Both the position numbers and the translations under genes were made by a program. A stretch of DNA of 48,116 nt, from the NCBI RefSeq assembly GCF_017115095.1, contig NZ_JABXKI010000139.1, positions 1 to 48,116 on the forward strand, read 5' to 3'. The notes beneath the pieces are model-generated. The model saw only the letters and a list, made by a program, of their open reading frames with translations. It did no database searches and was not told the origin of the DNA. Below are positions 43,299-48,116 of the stretch, one piece after another; positions within the stretch are counted from its first letter, which is position 1; each line of letters starts with the position of its first letter. This stretch comes from Nostoc sp. NMS4 (GTDB lineage Bacteria > Cyanobacteriota > Cyanobacteriia > Cyanobacteriales > Nostocaceae).

Positions 43299-45863
43299 TT
43301 ATCTCAAATCATCTAAATAAGAAACTGCGGCGATTTCGGAAATAATTTGCAACCAGGCAGGAATCTCGATCTCAGATGGCAATTCCCCAGCCGCTAAATA
43401 TCTCAGCAAAGTTTCTTTTTTTGAAAGGTTTTGCAAACTAGGAATAATTTGATCCAAAATACCTTCTAGTTCGGAATTAATTTGCTGATTAACTTCGCTG
43501 ACATACTGCACAAGATGGAGGCTGGCGCTAGCAGTAATTTCATCTCGCAGCCGCAGTACTAAAAGTTGGTGATTGCTCGATCTGGGTAATCCTTGGCTTT
43601 TCTCTGGTGCCCAATCAAATATTTGACCAACGTTGTGTTTATCGTCTTGACGTGCTAAAGGGAAAATAATTTCAGGTGCAACAGTTTTGTCTTTACTAGT
43701 AATTTCCGAGATAATTGCTTCTTTCCATTCGTTAGGATCGCATCCTAGTAATAATTTGTAAAATAGATCGGCATCTTCAAAACCAAATTTTTCTTCAATT
43801 TCTCGCTCCATTTCTGGATGGAAAAACACCTGCAATTGTTCGCGTTCTGGGGCGATATGATTTGACAATTGGTTTAACAAATCTACCACTGCTTGCTGGA
43901 TGCGATCGCGGGCAAAATCTTCTACTTCTTTAACGGTTTTCTCAAATACTGGATAAAAATCATCGCTTTTAGTGGGAAGGGAAGTATTTACACGGTTTCC
44001 CCGGTCGAATAATTTACCGGCTGCACCCTTAGATTCTGCCAGAGCGATCGCGCCATTATTGGCTTTGTTAAAAAGTAAAGTCCACTGGTTCCAATTAAGG
44101 ATTCTAAAGGTGAGTTCGTCTTTCACTACATCACTGACAACAACACCGCGCCGATCTTTGAGTGGTTCTTTCCCGATATCTTTTTGGAAATTTCTATAGA
44201 TTTTATCTAAGCTTTCGACCACAAAACGCAATTCGATAAAAGCGGGACTATCGCCTGTGGGGATACCTTGCTCGTGAATTTCATCTATGATGTCTTTCAA
44301 GTGATCTTGTTGCTGATTAACCACGTCAGCCGCTCTTTTAGTATCTTCATGTAGTTGCTTCAAACCATGAGTAGCTACATGAGTTTGAATCAATTCCCGC
44401 AGCTTACTAAGTCCTCCATCTTGACTAAAGTAACCTAGCTGTCTGCCCAAATAGCTACGGGTATCAGATTCTATCAGCTTTTCACTTAATAGCTCCCATT
44501 TCTCTTGTAGCCGTTTAGACCGATCTAAATAATCAGGATAGTCTAAGTTAGCCAAAAACTCTGGTGAACCAGCTTTGACTTTACTAGAACGTTTTGCCAA
44601 TTCAGCCAATCCCAACAGTGGCGATAGTAAAACGATACGGTCTTTTTGGGTTGTAAATGCTTCTGCACCGTCAATAGTAGTTTGCAGAACTTTGAGTTTT
44701 TGGAGAACCGTTTTTTCCTGTAAATGTTGACTATCTTCAATTAATTGGTCAAGTTCTCTTTCGCCACCCTCGCTATCTAAAGGTAGTTGATCGAAGCGAC
44801 CCACACCAACGAGAATTAAATCTTTCAGGTCTTGTCCCGGTCGCTGCTGCTGCATCATGGTGAAAATTTTATTGGCGCGATCGCTCCCCGGAGATTTACC
44901 ATTTAGCAATACCAAAATTGTCTGTACTTCTGCCAATTCCCGCAATGACAAAAAGGTATCCCTAGCACCCGAATTCGCAGCCCCCAATCCCGGAAAGTCA
45001 ATGAGAATAAATTTCGCTGCGTCTGCAAAATCCCAAATTTCCCGTGAGATTTTCACATCAATATCGACGCGACGGATCAATGGGAAGCTATTTTGTAATA
45101 ACTTTGTTGGTAGCCTCTGGGGTGGACTTGGTAATCGGATATGCGCCGGGGGTAAATCCTCAAATTTCAGAGTTTGGATTGCCATTGGCTGCTCGACTAG
45201 CTGTAGCCCCTCACGGGCGGTGGTAGCATCAATTTGGTAGTGTCCACCACACATAACTTCCCCATAAGCTTGATAAGCCCGCAGGAATAGTACCAACTCT
45301 CGAAGTAAATAACGTAGCTCTAAATTGTTACTACTATTCCATGCTTCTTCACACCAGCTAATAATATCTTTGCCAGAGTTGAGTTTCGATACTGGTATAG
45401 GAGGAAGCCCTGCTGCTGTGGTTCGTTTATTAGCTTCTCCTAGCATGAATCGCAGACACTCATGTACTCCCTCATGAGAAAGATACTCTACCGTAAAGTT
45501 ACTTAATTGCGTCGTTGCAAAATCGTCTTGCGGGATAATATGTATGGCGGTAACATTACCTGTAGTGGGGTTTTCACTGACTGGCAAACCATCTGCATAT
45601 CCAATTAGACTGCCTAAAAGTAAAGTTTTCCCACTACTAAATTCCCCCATCACCCCAATTTTCACGGGCGAAGTTGCCAGGTCTACAGTTTTCTGGGCAG
45701 CCGATCGCAAACGAAGCAGACAGTCATCAAGACTAGCTGGAACCCAATCTTCTTGTTTAGAAGGATACTGGGGCACAGAATCTATCTTTCGGAGGATGAA
45801 TTCGCCGTACTCCTTAAAACGGCCTAGTTTATCTGGTTCCATAAAGTAGTTTCCGCCTAACAT
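43299..45863 (-). CDS. dynamin-like GTPase (SrfC-like)
   Basis: 854 residues. G domain: G1 VMGEFSSGKT (71-80), G2 threonine in ENPTTGNVT (~97-105), G3 LIDFPGLGAANSG (287-299), and a G4 position occupied by VGRFDQLP in place of N/TKxD. A large helical region follows (~440-854), like the stalk of bacterial dynamins and the SrfC family. No clear membrane helix; dynamins bind membranes peripherally. An in-frame ATG at 45842 (MEPDKLGR) is an alternative start. First gene of the operon, with ~950 bp of gene-poor DNA upstream. Role unknown; membrane remodelling, toxin delivery or defence are options (inference). Confidence 0.78.
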   Translation of the reverse strand: MLGGNYFMEPDKLGRFKEYGEFILRKIDSVPQYPSKQEDWVPASLDDCLLRLRSAAQKTVDLATSPVKIGVMGEFSSGKTLLLGSLIGYADGLPVSENPTTGNVTAIHIIPQDDFATTQLSNFTVEYLSHEGVHECLRFMLGEANKRTTAAGLPPIPVSKLNSGKDIISWCEEAWNSSNNLELRYLLRELVLFLRAYQAYGEVMCGGHYQIDATTAREGLQLVEQPMAIQTLKFEDLPPAHIRLPSPPQRLPTKLLQNSFPLIRRVDIDVKISREIWDFADAAKFILIDFPGLGAANSGARDTFLSLRELAEVQTILVLLNGKSPGSDRANKIFTMMQQQRPGQDLKDLILVGVGRFDQLPLDSEGGERELDQLIEDSQHLQEKTVLQKLKVLQTTIDGAEAFTTQKDRIVLLSPLLGLAELAKRSSKVKAGSPEFLANLDYPDYLDRSKRLQEKWELLSEKLIESDTRSYLGRQLGYFSQDGGLSKLRELIQTHVATHGLKQLHEDTKRAADVVNQQQDHLKDIIDEIHEQGIPTGDSPAFIELRFVVESLDKIYRNFQKDIGKEPLKDRRGVVVSDVVKDELTFRILNWNQWTLLFNKANNGAIALAESKGAAGKLFDRGNRVNTSLPTKSDDFYPVFEKTVKEVEDFARDRIQQAVVDLLNQLSNHIAPEREQLQVFFHPEMEREIEEKFGFEDADLFYKLLLGCDPNEWKEAIISEITSKDKTVAPEIIFPLARQDDKHNVGQIFDWAPEKSQGLPRSSNHQLLVLRLRDEITASASLHLVQYVSEVNQQINSELEGILDQIIPSLQNLSKKETLLRYLAAGELPSEIEIPAWLQIISEIAAVSYLDDLR

Positions 45864-45965
45864 TAATTTCTGTGAGCTTTATAACATATAAAATGCGATT
45901 ACCAGCCATTGTTGCAATGTGTTGATATCACATTTAGCATTTCTCTGATTTAATTTGCGATTTTG

Positions 45966-46075
45966 CTATAGCAATCCTAAATCATTCGTGAGATTTGTAA
46001 ATTCTATTTTTGTTCTCTTTTCCTTACTGGTTCAGCATCACCGAGATTTTTACTAACTCAGATAGGATTGCTATA
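45966..46075. mobile_element. MITE-like element (CTATAGCAATCC ends), copy A
   Basis: CTATAGCAATCCTAAAT at the left is inverted at the right as AGGATTGCTATA. About 110 bp with no gene. Confidence 0.6.
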
Positions 46076-46264
46076 TCAGGCGTTTTGAATGGTCAGGACA
46101 ATTTTGAAAAATTGGGTTTTGTTGACAACAATAAAAAAGAATACATTCGTCATCATCCAGCATTACAAATAAATAAAGTTGGGTTTTATACCACTAATTG
46201 ACTGAGGATTGCTTAGTATAGATGTGGTTATCAAACTCTTTTATACCCGTGATTTTAATCAAGC

Positions 46265-46360
46265 TATAGCAGTCCGTAAAAATAAATTAACCGCAGGGTG
46301 GCGCAGAGAACGCAGAGAGAGGAATCAGAGATTTTCACGACTCATTTAGGATTGCTATAG
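46265..46360. mobile_element. MITE-like element (CTATAGCA..CC ends), copy B
   Basis: CTATAGCAGTCC ... GGATTGCTATAG, 96 bp. Interior holds GCAGGGTGGCGCAGAGAACG, a dispersed repeat. Same terminal sequence as copy A. Confidence 0.65.
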
Positions 46361-46467
46361 ATCCATCAGCCAGATTCTAATTCATGCTGAATTTTTCTTG
46401 ATGAAAAATCAATATTTATTTGGGGTGAAATTCTTGATTATTGTAAATTTCTTATAAAGACGTAAAC

Positions 46468-46656
46468 GCTTCACAGAAAATCATATAGCTTCTGTGAAGC
46501 TAAATCAGGTTTTTCAGCAATGCAATTGCATAGTTAAGATGAATTTCTCAGTAATTTAAAGAAGAAACAAAGTCAAGCAAGTTCTCTGATATATAAATAG
46601 CTTAAATTTGCCAAAAAATGCTGAAGTTAATCTTAATGATAACTTCAGCATTTTTT
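46468..46656 (+). ncRNA. candidate small RNA with two hairpins
   Basis: GCTTCACAGAA / TTCTGTGAAGC (46468-46500) is an 11-bp perfect stem. A 17-bp perfect stem, AAAAAATGCTGAAGTTA / TAACTTCAGCATTTTTT (46614-46656), ends in six T and looks like an intrinsic terminator. No gene precedes it on the + strand. The region between contains the palindrome ATGCAATTGCAT. No promoter can be proven. Confidence 0.35.
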
Positions 46657-46810
46657 CAATTTATTTACAGTAAAAGAGGAATTACCGCATATATAAAAAT
46701 AAATAAAGTATTAAGATCGTAGCAGGTTGGCATAAACAAGATTATATCCATGTATTAACCATATTTTCAGCATATTACTTTAATAATTTAGGCAGAGCAG
46801 GTAGGTAAAA

Positions 46811-48116
46811 GTGTTTTCTAAAAAGGTGCAGAGCTACGTTAAACAAATCATCGTTGAAGAGGAAGAAAGACAACAGGATGAAAAGGTATTTTGTCAGCAA
46901 GCGGATACTGCTCCTCTGATGATTTGGATGTCTCGATGCAATGCACTTTACTGTTACTTCAATTCCAATTGGCTGGAATTTACTGGAACACATCTAACAA
47001 CAGCCGTGTCTACATCTGCTCAAGAAGCGGAAATAGACAATATTTGGACTTGCAGCGTCCATCCAGAAGATAGACAGCGATGCGAAGATATCTATCTGAG
47101 TGCATTTGCGAGGCATGATTCCTTTCAGAGGCAATATCGTCTGCGTGGGGCTGATGGTGAATATTGCTGGATTTTAGATACAGCCGCGCCACGATTTGCA
47201 CCAGATGGTAGCTTTGTTGGTTACATCGGTTATTGTATCGATTTAACAGAAGTACCGATAGGGATCGGCCAACCTTCCCTCACAGAAAGCTACTCGCCAT
47301 CTAAAAATTCTTCTCGCCGCCTACGTAAAATTACAGATAGAGAACGGGCGACAGAGTTAGCAACAGCATTAGAACAACTGCAAGCTGAAATTAGCAAACG
47401 CCAAGCAGTTGAAGCACAGTTACGCCAAAAAACATCAGAATTTGCAGCGATTTTGCAAGTACTTCCTGATTTGTACTTTCGTCTTGATGCTGATGGAAGT
47501 ATTCTGGATTACAAGCCAGGATTGATGCAGAATCTGCACATTCCACTAGGAGATTGTCAGGGCAAGAGTTTGCGAGAATGCTTACCGACTGCTGTAGGCG
47601 ATCGCTTCCAGCAAGCAATAACTCAAGTAGTTGAAACTCAATATGAAGTCAGTTTTGAATATACTTTACCTTTACTAGAAGAAAATAATAATTTTGTAGT
47701 TAGGTTATTACCACTACCAGAGCAGCAAATCATAGTTCTGATCCGCGACACCAGCGACAACATCCAAGCAGCTTTAATAGAAAGTGATGCCAAGTTCCGC
47801 AGCATTGTAGAAAACGCCAATAACGTTATTTTTGCGTTGACACTTACAGGAATATTTTCTTACGTTTCTCCCAACTGGACTGAGATTTTTGGGCATGACC
47901 TTGCAGAGGTTGAAGGCAAATCTTTTATTCCCTTTATACATCCTGACGATGTGCATATTTGTACCGATTATTTCCAAAGAATTTTGACAACGAGTAAAAA
48001 ACAAGACGCAATTGAATATCGAGTCAAACACAAAAATGGTACTTGGCGATGGCATACAAGTAACTCATCTGTGATCAGAGATGCCAATGGTAATGTTTTA
48101 AACTTCATTGGTATTT
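46811..48116 (+). CDS. multi-PAS sensor protein, probably a histidine kinase (3' end outside window)
   Basis: Reading + from GTG 46811 gives an uninterrupted frame of 435 codons to the right edge; it has no stop in the window. An in-frame TAG lies 3 codons upstream, so GTG is the likely start, with AGGTAGG ~5 nt ahead. Three PAS domains follow: ~35-155 (DTAPLMIWMSRCNALYCYFN to FVGYIGYCIDLT), ~215-320 (ILQVLPDLYFRLDADGSI) and ~330-435 (IVENANNVIFALTLTGIFSY then WTEIFGHDL, and a PAC segment WRWHTSNSSVIRD). Coiled-coil-like LATALEQLQAEISKRQAVEA joins the first two. The output domain is beyond the edge; a histidine kinase is most likely from family habit. Confidence 0.85.
   Translation, partial: MFSKKVQSYVKQIIVEEEERQQDEKVFCQQADTAPLMIWMSRCNALYCYFNSNWLEFTGTHLTTAVSTSAQEAEIDNIWTCSVHPEDRQRCEDIYLSAFARHDSFQRQYRLRGADGEYCWILDTAAPRFAPDGSFVGYIGYCIDLTEVPIGIGQPSLTESYSPSKNSSRRLRKITDRERATELATALEQLQAEISKRQAVEAQLRQKTSEFAAILQVLPDLYFRLDADGSILDYKPGLMQNLHIPLGDCQGKSLRECLPTAVGDRFQQAITQVVETQYEVSFEYTLPLLEENNNFVVRLLPLPEQQIIVLIRDTSDNIQAALIESDAKFRSIVENANNVIFALTLTGIFSYVSPNWTEIFGHDLAEVEGKSFIPFIHPDDVHICTDYFQRILTTSKKQDAIEYRVKHKNGTWRWHTSNSSVIRDANGNVLNFIGI

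Larger units (their letters stand above)
45864..46810. other. gene-poor region, ~0.95 kb
   Basis: Carries two MITE-like elements, two strong hairpins and AT-rich DNA. The 63-codon frame at 46010-46201 starts within the first element and has no known domain. Promoters for the Srf-like operon (minus) and the PAS gene (plus) must lie here. Confidence 0.5.

Noticed and set aside
46010..46201. 63-codon frame overlapping a MITE-like element
   Set aside because: Begins inside the element and has no family resemblance.

Overview
The window is chromosomal DNA of a filamentous, heterocyst-forming cyanobacterium of the Nostoc/Anabaena type. The evidence is the very frequent HIP1 octamer GCGATCGC, 7-bp tandem repeats (STRRs such as CTCCTAA, CCCAATG, ATTACGA), acyl-lipid desaturases, a high-light-inducible protein, and a cluster of nitrogen-fixation and heterocyst-respiration genes (cnfR/patB, nif-type ferredoxin III, a cytochrome c oxidase operon and a nitrogenase-associated ArsC-like protein). 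No tRNA, rRNA, CRISPR array or intact transposase gene was seen. Mobile-element traces are short non-coding inverted-repeat elements.

Layout. Positions 1-5300 (+ strand) are housekeeping: a partial GNAT protein, ruvX, a DUF3727 protein, an unknown nuclease-like protein, a YqeG-type HAD phosphatase, proB and a Uma2-family gene. Positions 5300-9700 are accessory: a MITE-like element, a secreted parallel beta-helix protein, a ROK sugar kinase, a second Uma2 gene and a broken third one. Positions 10700-21720 are the heterocyst/nitrogen-fixation block: a sucrase-ferredoxin-like protein, cnfR on the minus strand, fdxB, coxB-coxA-coxC, a TPR-like protein, an unlisted 36-residue membrane microprotein, a cupin dioxygenase-like protein and an ArsC-like nitrogenase-associated protein, closed by a strong terminator. 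CnfR activates nif genes, FdxB supplies electrons, and the oxidase removes O2 around nitrogenase.

Positions 22100-25500 (minus) hold the desaturases desC, desA and desB. Positions 25600-27700 hold a PLP-dependent lyase and an alpha/beta hydrolase in a 1-nt overlap. Positions 27770-34690 are mostly minus-strand housekeeping: a DUF1816 protein, rlmB with an in-frame 51-bp repeat, mrnC, a STAS protein that appears to start at AUU, carA, and trpD overlapping a convergent retropepsin-like lipoprotein. Positions 34770-36940 (minus) look like a restriction/defence group: a D12 adenine methylase, an RHH protein and an Mrr endonuclease. A short hli gene with a perfect HLR1 light-response element follows at 37302.

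Positions 37584-45863 (minus) form the most intriguing block: a dynamin-like GTPase (SrfC-like), an Rpn-type nuclease with a tandemly duplicated tail, a 991-residue Hsp70/actin-fold protein (SrfB-like) and an unknown 363-residue protein. This resembles the enterobacterial srfABC operon. The window ends in gene-poor DNA with two MITE-like elements and a candidate small RNA, then the start of a multi-PAS sensor protein that runs off the right edge.

A recurring theme is that repeats meet coding sequence. STRRs supply the stop codons of coxB and desC and sit on the proB start. Dispersed repeats are inserted in frame in the ROK kinase, the ArsC-like protein and the carA tail. Tandem repeats fill the coxA-coxC gap and the rlmB N-terminus.
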